Assembly: GCA_003024785.1 (NCBI GenBank)
Contig: PUQB01000213.1
Location: 186,001-250,000, forward strand
Length of the DNA: 64,000 nt
From: Selaginella tamariscina
Taxonomy: Eukaryota; Streptophyta; Lycopodiopsida; Selaginellales; Selaginellaceae
Direction of reading: 5' to 3'
In this document: positions 45,379-56,699 of the stretch, piece after piece
Position numbering within the stretch: position 1 is the stretch's first letter
Layout of the letters: every line of letters starts with the position of its first letter
The notes under the pieces: generated by a model
Seen by the model: the letters and a program-made list of their open reading frames with translations, nothing else
Database searches by the model: none
Told to the model about the DNA's origin: nothing
Translations under genes and position numbers: made by a program

Positions 45379-46421
45379 TCAAATTCCCAAACAAGAACAC
45401 CCCAGAATCCCACAGAAGGTAGCAAATGCAGTCTGACTTAGCTCTGTAGGTGAGTCCAGTCCTTGTCCGAAAGAGCTACAAGGTACATATATATATATAT
45501 ATTATATATATGAACATGGACAGGAACAGGAAGGGACGCTTTCATAATTCAGCTCCCTTTTGTATTTAATAATAATAATTAAAACTTAATTAATTAATAA
45601 ATATTTAAAATTAAGAAAAGATATGTATTTAAGAAAAGCTTAAATTATGTATAGCATTAACGTTCAAGGTCTTTTTAATTTATGTCCTCTAAAATCATTA
45701 AAATAATTAATTTAATTAACTGTGATTAAAGAAGGGGGCAAATAGTTACCTGAGATTTCGAAGTCCCCACCATAAAGAAACAGTATCGCCCAAAATACCA
45801 AACTCTTCTGACGTGAGATCATGTTCCGGCGCAGTTGCATAAATCCCATAATTCAAACAGATTTTCTGGGTGCACCTGAGTTCCTTCTCCACCACCAATG
45901 AATACCACAAGCACCTACAAACTACATATTTGCAGTCCTTTGTTACTATTGAGAATAAGCACAAACAGACTTACATGACTGGCAAGAAAGGCATAAAGCA
46001 CAAAGGAAAACCGCAGGATTTGAGTTTCTTGTATCCCGCAAGATCACCATCTTCAATGACGGAATCCAGCTGCAAAGACTTGTAGATATGAATGCTTTCA
46101 TATTGAGCTCTCCGTTGTACATGCTCAACATGACAAAAGCCTGCAAATATAATTGACAGAGGAAAGAAAATATATACGAATGGGAATCAGTCATACCTGC
46201 AAGGCCGGTACAATGGCGAGCAAGAGTGTGTAAACTTTCTTTCGCGATTGTTGAGAGCGCCAGAGAATTACAAAGAGACGAGAGTCGACGGAAGTTTTCA
46301 AAAAGAGAAGAGTGAGGGCGGGAACAAATTGAATTTTTGCAGAATTTTTATTCTTATCAATGATAGGGAGGTAGAGGAACGTTGCAGTGATGAATGCTGT
46401 AATAATCCAAATCCACTCCAT
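45379..46421 (-). pseudogene. Gene 2, copy 2: unknown multi-pass membrane protein (one frameshift)
   Basis: Exons (descending) are 46421-46197 (75 codons), 46140-45975, 45914 to about 45752, and 45475-45379, with GT-AG borders and consistent phases 0, 1 and 2. Exon 1 is open and hydrophobic at its start (WIWIITAFITATFLYLPI). Exon 2 continues MYNGELNMKAF; exon 3 has ALWYSLVVEKE and EHDLTSEEFGILGD; exon 4 ends GILGCSCLGI. One base is missing at the start of exon 3 relative to copy 1, which instead has an extra base about 50 nt later, so each copy is broken once in this exon. The gene is inverted relative to gene 1, unlike copy 1. I cannot name the family. Confidence 0.6.
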
Positions 46422-47720
46422 TATAATTGTTCGTTCGATACTAACAGAGTATATACAGGACAACAATTGTTTTTAATATAATTATAATACTGTTTTGCGT
46501 ACGAACAGAAAGCGGATCAGTGTAGATCAACAGGACAACAATGGGAACTTGTTTGTTTTATTGACAGCACACAATAAAGGTTTAAACCCGTTTTTTTTAA
46601 TATTTAAAATAATTTAATTTATGAACTAGATTTGTCTTCATAATAATTATATTTTATTTACAAGAAAACATGCTAAATTTTTAAGTGACGATCGGTTGTT
46701 TTTTAATATATATATATAATATTATGTTAATTATAATACTGTTTTGCGTTAATGGTATGTTGGATTTATTTATTATATAATCGTCGTGATGTTGGATTAT
46801 TGTGTGCTGTCAATAAAACTTTTGAAGCTTTACATAAAAGTTATTCACTATTCACTACGATTTATACATATACATACATTCACTATAATCGTAGTGAATA
46901 TTACTTGTAATGTTATATTACTTGTATGGTTAATTATAAATTATAAAAGAATAAAATGTCAATAAATATTAAAAAAAAACTTATGAAAAATACTTTTATG
47001 AAGATAATTTTCTTATCACGTGGATTAATGTTTTTATATGATATTTATATTTTAATAAAAGCATTTACACGTGAATACTTCTTCGAAAAGATCTTGCTTA
47101 TGAGTCCCACCGTGTATGAAACTGTAAATTATTTTAATTGTTTGGATAAGTAAAATATAATAAACTACTACAGCCTATATATGAGATTTAATATTTTAAA
47201 GTTCTGAAATATTAATATAAATTTGAATTTGAAATTAACTTGAATTTCAAATCATTTAAGTTGAATTTATTAAATTTGTTATAACCGTTAAGATTAAATT
47301 CTTTACAGCCGTTGATGGGTTTATTCATACTCACTTAATAATCTTATTAAGCAGTGATTCCAAATTTGTCGTTATACGGAGTAGAGATCAGCACCAACAG
47401 CGAAGGCACATTCCGCAATTTGTAGTTATACACAGTCATGGAAACCAAAACATTTTATATTTGAAATGTCACTCAGCTGAATTTTACGGAGATCTACACG
47501 TTTTAATGCCGCACGTATCTGACTTAATACACCTCCCTCACGTGTGCCATCCTTAGTGCCTTGGTAGTTGGTTCAAAACCATTAAATTTAACTTATTAAT
47601 AGCTGTCGTTGTTGGTCTGTACATGTTTATACGTCCTCACTTATCCGTTTGGCCTCCCTTTTGGATTGTCGCTCGTTCGTGCCAGTTGACCTAATAAAGG
47701 CTATTACAAATGCATATTAT
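46422..47720. other. AT-rich region without recognised genes
   Basis: No gene is supported. The open frame at 46956-47153 is Lys/Ile/Phe-rich and probably fortuitous. The region holds the MITE at 46554-46819 and a short inverted pair around GTATGTATATGTATAAATCG (46850-46900). Confidence 0.5.
46554..46819. mobile_element. 266-bp MITE with perfect 22-bp terminal inverted repeats
   Basis: The left end 46554-46575 and right end 46798-46819 are exact reverse complements over 22 bases, containing TTGACAGCACACAA and TTGTGTGCTGTCAA. The interior is AT-rich and non-coding. A clear target duplication is not visible. Confidence 0.65.
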
Positions 47721-48002
47721 CTAAAAGTAAATTTCATGTGTACCACTCCAGCTTGAATGGTACTGAATTGAGTAAATTAGAAACATTATTCAATTGTCCT
47801 GTTTTAAGTATCACTTGACCTCCAGTGGTACCTATTAACATGTTTTGAAACATAGGTATAGTTTCTAAAACACTCTATTTGGTACCACTCAAGCTCGAGT
47901 GGTACCAAATAAAGTGTTTTTAATAATTAGTGTTTCATTATTAAGTACCACTCGAGTGGTATCAAATAATTTTTTTTTTAATAGTTATTATATTAATGGA
48001 CG
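47720..48002. repeat. Cluster of GGTACCACTCGAGTGGTACC-type palindromes
   Basis: Near-palindromic units occur at about 47740, 47820, 47880 (GGTACCACTC, six-base loop, GAGTGGTACC) and 47951 (GTACCACTCGAGTGGTATC). They end just before the left arm of the inverted-arm region. Related units appear beyond the right arm at 58204 and 58283. Confidence 0.65.
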
Positions 48003-49500
48003 TTGTAACTAAATGGGCATGATATATGAAAATGGGAATATAAAAATAAATTACTAATTAATACTTAAGTTTTAATTATTAATTAATTATTTAATTAATA
48101 TATAATTAAGCCTTAAATATTAATTAATTAATAATTAATCCTTCAATAACCTTACTTAGTAAGGAATATTCCTAAAATATTTAGAATATTCATATTATTC
48201 TTCATTATAAAAATATTTAAATAATTAAAAATACTATCAAACATAATTACAAATGAAATCATTTCCTTATCAACATGTTAATAATACTTTCTCCTTAACA
48301 TACATAAAAATCTCCTTATTTTGTCTAAATCATCATCTCCGGATTAATCAATCATTTTGGTCAATATCTTATGTTGTTGCCACACCTAACACTCTCACGA
48401 ATGCAATTGGAGTTGCCATCCTTGTTAATACATAAGTGTGATAAGAACATCTGCATAAAGGCTTATTAAAAATGACGTTCCTTAAGAATAATATTTAAAG
48501 CGCCGGTTGCTATCTCTTCATTTTATAAAATTCAAAATCACGAGAAAGAAAAGCTCAGGAAATGTTTGATATGGTGGATATTGCTCACAAAAATTTTCGA
48601 ATTCTTCTTTCTGAGGCACGTATCCAAGTAGTTCACTAGCTCATCCATGATATTATATCAGAATATGGATCGAAAGTGATTGGATGAATACAAGCAATGT
48701 TTTGGTTGAGCATAGCCTTTGAGGAGAGTCGTTTACCACTAAATATGTGCATTCTTAATCCTTAACTGATTGATCTCCCCATGAACCCAATTAATCTTTC
48801 ATTCTTGAAAGAAGTATGGCTTGCTTTCCTTTCTTATATTAAATTCGAAGGTTTATAACATATTCTTGTCAAAAATCCAATCTTTACGAATCACCTCTTC
48901 CACTACAATGTTTCTTAAGTAAATTCAACAGCGGTGTTAAGTTATGAATCTGCATGCATGACCAAATCCCCACAAGTGCACCCATCTCCTTAAGAAAGAG
49001 TCCAACCCTGGGAAAAATAATATCATATCGAAATTTACCATGACAAGGAATGAAATCTCCTTGTTTGATTTCTTTTTTTCTATCCTCGGGCCTTTGTCGA
49101 TGAAGCAGAACACCATTGACATCCAACAACACAATATGGCCATGGTAACAAGGGTAGCGTTGCCTCTTGAATGCTTTGCAACTCACTTGTTTGCTCCCTT
49201 TCACATTTATCTGTTAACGCTATATCGTTGCCTATCCCTTTATCATTTAATTGTACATCATCCTTACAAGATTCAGATATTGCAGGCTGAAGAAAGATTT
49301 TGGAACTGAAGCAATAGAAATGGTGATGAAAAAACTGAAGTGGTCCCCATGGTAAGATGTTTTGAGCTGCATTATTATCCATTTCCTGCATGAACTCTGT
49401 CATTCTGACATGTGGCACAAGAAATTTTGCCAAACCCCTCTCTTACCTCATGCCAATGCTGAAAATCCATGTTCTCAACTGTTTCATTACATCTGCAAAA
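48003..49500 (-). repeat. Left inverted arm of the FCP1-bearing region
   Basis: Reverse complement of about 56700-58158 over its whole length with moderate divergence. The outer terminus is GTTGTAACTAAATGGGCATG. The same terminus occurs inside at 55032 (GTTGTAACTAAAATGGGC) and, inverted, at the right end (GCCCGTTTTAGTTACAAC, 58141-58158). The arm contains the minus-strand FCP1-like remnant. Confidence 0.7.
48450..49470 (-). pseudogene. FCP1/NLI-IF-like phosphatase domain gene (left arm, broken)
   Basis: Read downward, a short first exon MDFQHWHE ends at a GTAAGA donor (49447). The largest open stretch (49204-48884) has HIVLLDVNGVLLHRQRP, then FIPCHGKFRYDIIFPRVGLF and ALVGIWSCMQIHNLTPLL. After a frameshift come DWIFDKNM, then NDSPQKAMLNQN (about 48710) and MDELVNYLDTCLRK. 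This is the FCP1-homology (HAD) layout: catalytic DxDG-like motif, FxRP-like block, GIWS block, late NDSP block. The second Asp of the motif is Asn (DVNG), so catalysis is doubtful even in the ancestor. Frameshifts and an odd 5' part make this copy a pseudogene. Confidence 0.6.
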
Positions 49501-52500
49501 TGATAGTTAGCTGACCTTAAATTATCAAGGTATATTATTTACCTTGTTAATGTGTGACCCATGTTTGAACTAAAAGCTTCATTAATCCTTGAGAATTTAT
49601 TTTCTGTACAAATATAAACGAAATATACAAAAATGCCTTATGTTACACTCATTTACAACTATTCATCACTCTAAATTCATTAACAATTCTTCTTCGCTAT
49701 TACCTTCTGAGTGAGGCGAAGAAGGTCTAAGCCGCTTGGAGATCTTCATGATCTTCCGTATCTTCTATTGATGTTTCCATGGTAATGGAGTATGTGAATG
49801 TTCTGTACTCCTCGAGATAACTTCCGGTCTAATATCTGATTGAAGATTGTCCTCAGACTCCGACATTGAACCAGATTCCTCTTCAGAGCTATCGCACTTC
49901 TCGGAGGGAACTTTCCAAATACTCCTGTATGGGTTTGTTGGGGTAGTCAGTTGAGAACCTCTCTATCCACTTGTTCAGGTCCTCAACCATGGTCTTATCC
50001 TTTTCAACGGCAAACACACATGTATCCCGAAGGTAACACTCCTTCAAGACGACCCCTAGTGCAGTAGTAAAAACCCATGCATCACTGTGTGATCAAGTTG
50101 ACGATGCTCCGTGCCGCTTGACTTGTAATGTTTGGATAACGTACATTGCCAATACGTCCCTCTCAGCTATCGTGTATCATGGAGGTTCAGGCCGTTGGAG
50201 TGCAAACAGATGCCTGGCCAGTCATTTGGAAGTTTGAAATTGTTTGGCGCATTCCTAACAACCAAGTGAACAACCGTATCAATGCACTTGGGATCAGCAT
50301 CGTTCATATAAAATCAACGATGTTTATTCTTCTTGGCGAAGGCGAAGGCAAAAGTATCGGTGACATGAGCAAGAATCAAGAAATAAATACCTGAAAAAGT
50401 ATCAGTTAAAGTGCAAGCATGAATTCAATAATAAATACCTTCTTGTACATGCTTGCACACTAAGTTTCTCCACCAAATCCTCTAGTGCCCTATCTGTGAA
50501 GGATCCATCACGAACAATTGAAACGGTTTCCTACAAGCAGTGATGTTACCCCATAAAGTCTCCGAATCCACAACAAACATCTGTAGGGCTTGTCGTGATT
50601 CGTAGCATCCTCCTTTATAAGGTTCAACTTCTTTGCTGCTGAAGGACTGCCATAAGAGAAGGCGTCATCGCAATGTTCTCCTTTTTGGCGTTGGCGTGCA
50701 ATAGATTCTTGCCTAGATCTTCCGATTGGTTCACCCATTCGACAAGCATATCATCATCGTCACATGCAAATATTTGCTGACCTCTTCGTATGTTGAAGCC
50801 AGGTCCAACCCAGTTTGACAGTGTATTCCCAACCACTCCTTGAAGTGCCTGACCGTCTTCAACTCCATTGCCTTGACATGAAAAGGAGAGGTGGGGCTGC
50901 TATTGTTAATCTGTAGTTTGCCATCAATCACCAAATCAGCTAAGACATCCATATCCTCCATCATTGTTCCGCTTCAAACATGTGAGCTTGAAATCGTTGT
51001 TTACATCCTTTGTAAATTGAACAGACTTAGCTTTGCTGTCTTACTGGGTTTCTTTGCAGACTTCTCCAGGGCTCCTCACTTGTTGCTTCTTCTTTAGTGT
51101 TCTTTTTGCAAACGATTCCATAATCCCCACCATTTGGCAAAGATCTTGTCCTCGAGGCAGGAAATTAACATCATCAGAAAGGATGTTTCCTTCCCGCCCA
51201 CATGGGCAAAATGAACTGCTGCAATTTCTTTAGCTCTGTACAAAAAAAAAAAAGAAACAGATTAATATACTGGCGAGATAAATCTCATCAAGATATTTAC
51301 TTGCCCAGTATTCCGCACATTGTTTTCTCCCTACAGTAGCTCTTTGTGGTCGCCCAAGATTTTCCCACATGGATCACGTGTGTTTGAACTTCTCCCATAT
51401 TTTTCTGTTGTAGTGACTGGTGTCGACAGTGTCCCATTCCATCGATAACTTATGGTACTGCTCGGTTGTGCTTAGCTAAAATGCCAATCTTTTTGTCAGC
51501 TTCTCAAGGGTATGTTTGAAAAGTTTTGTTGCCATCGTTCCTTTTTGTGTTCATCAAGAAGTCGTTGGGCTACCATTATCGTGTGCTTGCCACTAATAAT
51601 GTAATACCTGTTTGATTTTCTTTCTCCGTCTGAATCTTCGTAATTTGTTCTGGTGTTGTCACCCACACTATCTTAGTGCCTTTCTTTCTTTCATAATATG
51701 AGTACAAAACAGCATTATGTGGAACAGTGTAAGAATTGTCGTCCTTCATCTTCTCCATGAGCTTAGCTACATGTTTTGGTTGAGTGGCCTGTAAATAAAG
51801 TTTAGGTTGACGCTAGAATACTTAACCCTACACTCGTAAATCCTATCATCCAACATCATTTCCTTGTGGCTTATTGCAGCATGGGATGCCACAGGTGCAG
51901 TTAACAAAACGACAGATGATTTCTTCTGTGATCATAATCAACATGTGTGACTGCAGTTGTTCTAATGTTTTCAGCACACTTTTCCAGCTCCCAAAGATTC
52001 TTAAACAAATTGAACATGATCTTTAAAGATTGCTCAACTTGTGAATATTTTGTATTGTGAAGCAATATCTACTGAGAATACACCTACTCTATGATATGGA
52101 AATCTTCAAAGTAGACATCTAATTGGATCCCCTCCATAGATGGGATTTCTTTAGTTGAAGAAGAACTCCAGGGTTAACATCATTAGTAAAAACGTGAACG
52201 TCATTTTCCACAAGTCGACAAAGCCACCCGAGATTCTTGTCGTAATTGGCAACCTCTAGATCTGATAATGTGACATTGGATATAACAAGGCATATGTGTC
52301 GAGCATTGTCCAATCTGGGTTCACATCCTGTTTTCGGGTGCTTGATTAATAAATCCAGTTTCTATTGTTTTGCTTGTCCATGCGATGTGACAGAGGTTAG
52401 TTTGACAACAACCATGGTTGCTACAATGTACTTCCCATTTATTTTGAAATATGGCCAAGTTATTTCCAGAATCCCCCTGCCCATCTCATTTCCTCCTCTT

Positions 52501-52650
52501 ATTTTCAATGTCACCTCAATTCCACATCTGAATATAAAAATAATTAATTCTTCAAGCACATATCCGAGTATAACAAATTTTATTTTAATTCTTACTCAAA
52601 ATTTAATGACGACTCCATACTAATGACTGAATCTCCTTGTTTGATCAAAC
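49501..52650 (-). pseudogene. Decayed minus-strand coding region, family not identified
   Basis: Several open blocks on the minus strand alternate with GT-AG-like gaps. They are IEVTLKIRGGNEMGRGILEI (52530), LSDLEVANYDKNLGWLCRLV (52260), SYYERKKGTKIVWVTTPEQI (51690), MEDMDVLADLVIDGKLQINN (50960), CDDDDMLVEWVNQSEDLGKN (50760), NDADPKCIDTVVHLVVRN (50310) and an acidic tail EEESGSMSESEDN (about 49860). I see no domain I can name. Position between inverted arms suggests a mobile-element protein. Stops and shifts between blocks make it non-functional as it stands. Confidence 0.35.
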
Positions 52651-52979
52651 CGTCTTTCTGCACAATATACACTATGAATACAATTCAAATAAAAAAGCAC
52701 ACACACTTGTATAAACCCGAATATACAAAATTAATACACTAATAAATTCACATACACCCTTCTTTATCTCATAGATAAGTGGACGGGATTAATTGTCTGA
52801 AGTTCACCTTTGTGATAGTGCAAAAGACTGATAATAATTGGTTTTAAAACTACCACAAATGTGAATTTTGAATAGTTTCACATGGTTTATTGGTTTTTAT
52901 TCAAAATATTATGATAAGATGATAGAAATAATAAAATGAGATAAACAACTTATATTATTAATAGACATATACATTCACA
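52651..52979. other. AT-rich spacer
   Basis: No gene or distinct repeat is seen between the decayed coding region and the palindrome array. Confidence 0.5.
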
Positions 52980-54740
52980 TGGAAGGGGAGGCAGGATTAA
53001 TCTTGCCACCCCTTATATGCCTCCTGAAATGGTGGGCGGGATTAATCTTGCCACCCTTTGCAGTCTCTTGAAAGGGTGTGTGGGATTAAACCCGCACCCT
53101 TCTCCGTCTCAAAAAGAATTAGGTGGGATTGATTTAGCCCACCCATTCAGGGGACCGAAAAGGGTGGCAGGATTAATCTCGTCCACCATGAAAGGGATGG
53201 CGGGATTAATCCCGCCACCTGAAAGGGTGTGCGAGATTAATCCCGCCACCCTTCTCTGTCTCAGAGAGAATTGGGCAGGATTGATTTGGCCCACCCATTC
53301 AAGGGGACCAAGAAGGGTGGCAGGATTAATCTCGCCCATCATGAAGGAATGGCGGAATTAATCTCGCCACCCTTCTCGGTCCCCTGAAAGGGTGTGTGGG
53401 ATTAATCCGCCATCCTTCTCTGTCTCAGAGAGAACTAGGTTGGATTGATTTGGCCTACCCATTTAGGAGACTCAAAAGGGTGGCGGGATTAATCTTGCCC
53501 ACCATGGAAGGGATGGCGGGATTAATCTCGCCACCCTTCTCAGTCCCCTGAAAGGGTGTGTGGGATTAATCCCACTACCCTTCTCGGTCTCAGAGAAAAT
53601 TGGGTGGATTGATTTGGCCCACCCATTCAGGGGATCAAGAAGGGTGGCGGGACACCCTTCTCGATCTCATAGAAAACTGGGCGGGATTGATTTGGCCCGA
53701 CCAAGAAGGGTGGCGGGATTAATCTCGCCCATCATGAAGGAATGGCGGAATTAATCTCGCCACCCTTCTCAGTCCATGAAATGATGTGCAGTAGTAATTC
53801 CACCACCCTTCTCCGTCTCAAATAGAAGTGGTCGAGATTAATTTGGCTCACCAATTCAGGAGACAAAGAAGGGGGTGGGATTAATCCCACCACCCCTTCC
53901 ATGCCTGATGAACGGGATTAATCCTCCCACCACCTCCACGCCTCATCCAACGGTCGCCGGGATTGATCCCACCCACCAGGCATGGAAGGGTCGGCGAGAT
54001 TAATCTCGCCACCCTTTATGTCTCAATGAGTGTGGGGCGGATTAATCCCGCCCACCAAGCATGGAACGGTCAGCGGGATTAATCCCGCCATCCTTCACTC
54101 AGGTCTTTGGTTAGCCTCATGAGTGACGGGATTAATAGCGCCTCCCTGCATGCAAGTCATGGGCGGCGGGATTATTCATGCAGGTCTTTGGTTAGCCTCA
54201 TGGGCGACTGGATTAATAATGCATCTCTGCACACAGGTCATGGGTGGCGAGATTAATCCCGCCACCCTTCACATAGGTCTTTGGTTAGCCTCATGGCGGC
54301 GGGATTAATCTTGCCACCCTCCATGCAGGCCATGGGCGGCAGGATTAATCCACTGCCCATGAGGCTAACCAAAGAGCCTGCGTGAAGGGCGGCGGGATTA
54401 ATCTTGCCGCCCATGAGGCTAACCAAAGAGCCTGCGTGAAGGGCGACGGAATTAATCCCGCCACTCCTGACCTGCGGGAAGGGCCTACATAAAGGGTGGC
54501 AAGATTACTCTCGTCGCTCATGACCTGCGTGAAGGGCGGTGGGATTAATCCTGCCGCTCATGAACTACGTGAAGGACCTGTTGTGAAGGGCGGCGGGATT
54601 AATCTCGTTGCTCATGACATGCATGAAGGGCAGCGGGATTAATCCCACCGCTCATGACCTACGTGAAGGCAGCGGGATTAATCCCACCGCTCATGACCTA
54701 CGTGAAGGGCAGCGGGATTAATCCCATCGCCCTTTGGTTA
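52980..54740. repeat. Satellite-like array of the palindrome GGCGGGATTAATCCCGCC
   Basis: Roughly forty variants of G-GCGGGATTAATCCCGCC-type units occur, spaced 25-60 bp apart. In the left part they sit in a higher-order unit of roughly 180-230 bp with CACCCTTCTC-GTCTCAGAGA and TTGATTTGGCCCACCCATTC (53100-53880). In the right part they are joined to TTTGGTTAGCCTCATG and ACCTGCGTGAAGGGC (54100-54730). GC content is far above the surroundings. The open frames across it are repeat-driven and not taken as genes. Confidence 0.8.
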
Positions 54741-54748
54741 ATCCCGTT

Positions 54749-54779
<31 letters not shown>

Positions 54780-54876
54780 GTGTGTGTATGTATATACAAG
54801 AATGTGCGTGTGTGCCAAAGATAGATAAATCAATAAGATTATCAGATACACACACAGATATATATATATATGTATG

Positions 54877-54931
<55 letters not shown>

Positions 54932-55030
54932 ATATGTATATCATGTGTGTGCATGTGTGCTAAATAAATTAAATTATACAGATACACACATATAATATAT
55001 GTATGTAATAGGTATATATATATATATATA
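54749..55030. repeat. (TA)n/(TG)n microsatellite tract
   Basis: A long (TA)n run (54872-54929) is flanked by (CA)n, (TATG)n and further TA runs up to the GTTGTAACTAAAATGGGC terminus at 55032. Open frames here are translations of the repeat. Confidence 0.85.
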
Positions 55031-55031
55031 C

Positions 55032-55681
55032 ATGTTGTAACTAAAATGGGCATGTCTATAGTCCCATTTCTTAATACTTAGAATTTTAGTTATTTAATTA
55101 GCATTTTCTAATATTAAAGGAATATTCTTTAAATTATATATTTGAAGACAGAATATTCTTTAGAATATTCTATTTTGTAATCGACCCTTTAATAAATTAT
55201 AGCATTCATGGACCAAAAATTAATAACATTATAAAAGTAGAAGGTATTAAATTATATAATATATTATATTTAAGATTGTATGGGCCTAATATAAAAATTA
55301 AGGAAGAGCAGAGGTACATTATATAAATGTTGATGTTGTTATTAAAATATTAATATTTAAATATAACATTATTAATTAAAATTTTGTACTAGTACTAATA
55401 TATATATAATATACAAATCCTATAATAATATAGTCAATCTTCCATATTTTTTTTATAAATTATATAGTTAAGTAAACAATTTGGTATTATTATTAAAGAG
55501 TTTATAAAATTATGAATATTAATATATGATATTTTATAATTTTGTAATGCTTTAAGCTTTAGAAAACATACATTCTCTTACAGTTTTGTTAATCGTGACT
55601 TTATCAATGCTTTTTGACATCCACTCATATCGAATGGATTTAACATTTATAAAACATGCTGGGTGAGAGACTATGTTTTCT
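55032..55681. other. Internal terminus of the GTTGTAACTA family and AT-rich spacer
   Basis: It begins GTTGTAACTAAAATGGGCATG, the same terminus as at 48003. The next 100 bases share the TTAATACTT, GGAATATTC and AATATTCT motifs of the arms but are diverged. This suggests a separate element end, possibly pairing with 58158 to delimit a 3.1-kb unit. No gene is seen. Confidence 0.45.
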
Positions 55682-56600
55682 TTAGGCATCCATTATATCT
55701 TTCACTCTCCTTTTCATGTCACCTTTTTGTGGTTTGAACCATGCAACCTTAACCATATTATTTTTTGTGATTACTTCAGGTGTATCGATAATTTGACCCA
55801 TCCAAATAGACTGATTATATGACACATCTAGAGTAGTGAGGACCATCATTAGTTTTTGAATATCCATGCAGCAATCAAAGTATGCTTTAGATTTTTAGTT
55901 CCTTTATCCAACAAAGTGTGGGGTTTGCACTTCCACATCACTATTGACTTCTATATCGTCTGTGCTCAGTGATTCATTTCAATCTCCTCTCGCCACTTTA
56001 TTTTAGGCCAAAAAGAATGTTGCACTTCTTAGGCCCTTATAACTCTCGAACAATAATCAATCACATGTTTATATAATTCTGAGTACCAGTTGCCTTATCA
56101 GAATTCTTTGGCATTAATTTTTGAACTCATGCCACATATTTTTTAATGTCATCAATAGTAAGTTCTTGTTCCTTGAGCGGGAACTCAATGGAATAGGGTA
56201 TGGTTGTCCTTCTGGGAGAAGTGGCTTTCCATCCTTTCCACTTTTGAAGAGCATTAAGCCCTCTTTGGTAACCACTTCTGCTCTAATGACCATAACTTGT
56301 ACTGCATAATAGGTATACCATCTCTTATGGACCTATTTTTGTTCTCGCTTGCACAATTATCCATTTGTAAAAGCAAATGACAAAGGAAGTTTATTTGATG
56401 TTGAGGACACATGTACACTATTTGAGCTAGATCCCTCCACTGAACCAAAACTCTCAACAAGGCCATCTGTTTTTTGTGCAGGCTACTGACAATGCCTCTC
56501 ATATTCCCAAGTAGCCTCAAGGCAGATGTGTTCATGAGAGCATTATGTAAAGGTTAAAGGTGTTGTTTCTTCACTTTGAGATCACTCATAAGACTTGTTT
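55682..56600 (-). pseudogene. DUF7869-like fragment (MDNCASENKNR motif)
   Basis: Read downward, 56535-56257 is open and contains LLQMDNCASENKNRSIRDG. The (L/M)DNxxxENKNR block is the signature of DUF7869-type proteins, large integrase-like proteins often found in mobile DNA, where it is followed by a GHTHxxID block. That second block is missing here. Further down, after shifts, come a WLPKRALMLFKSGKDGKPLL block and, at 55867-55682, IIDTPEVITKNNMVKVAWFK with a basic C-terminus. Only a fragment remains. The assignment rests on the one motif. Confidence 0.4.
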
Positions 56601-56699
56601 ATGAGTGGGCTTCAAGGTTTAGGGTGAATTTATGACCCAAATAGTGAATTGGAGTCGCTAGACCAATGTGGAAGTGAAAAGTGTCCATATGATTCACAA

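Noticed and set aside
53017..53754. Gly/Leu/Ile-Ser-Pro repeat protein across the palindrome array
   Set aside because: Open frames follow from the repeat unit, occur on both strands, and are interrupted; there is no start context or splice evidence.
52980..54740. CRISPR-like array (short repeats with spacers)
   Set aside because: Repeats are degenerate palindromes, spacers are themselves repeated, spacing varies and the setting is eukaryotic; a satellite-like array fits better.
54734..55053. Tyr/Ile/Val-repeat proteins from open frames on both strands
   Set aside because: They are translations of (TA)n and (TG)n microsatellites.
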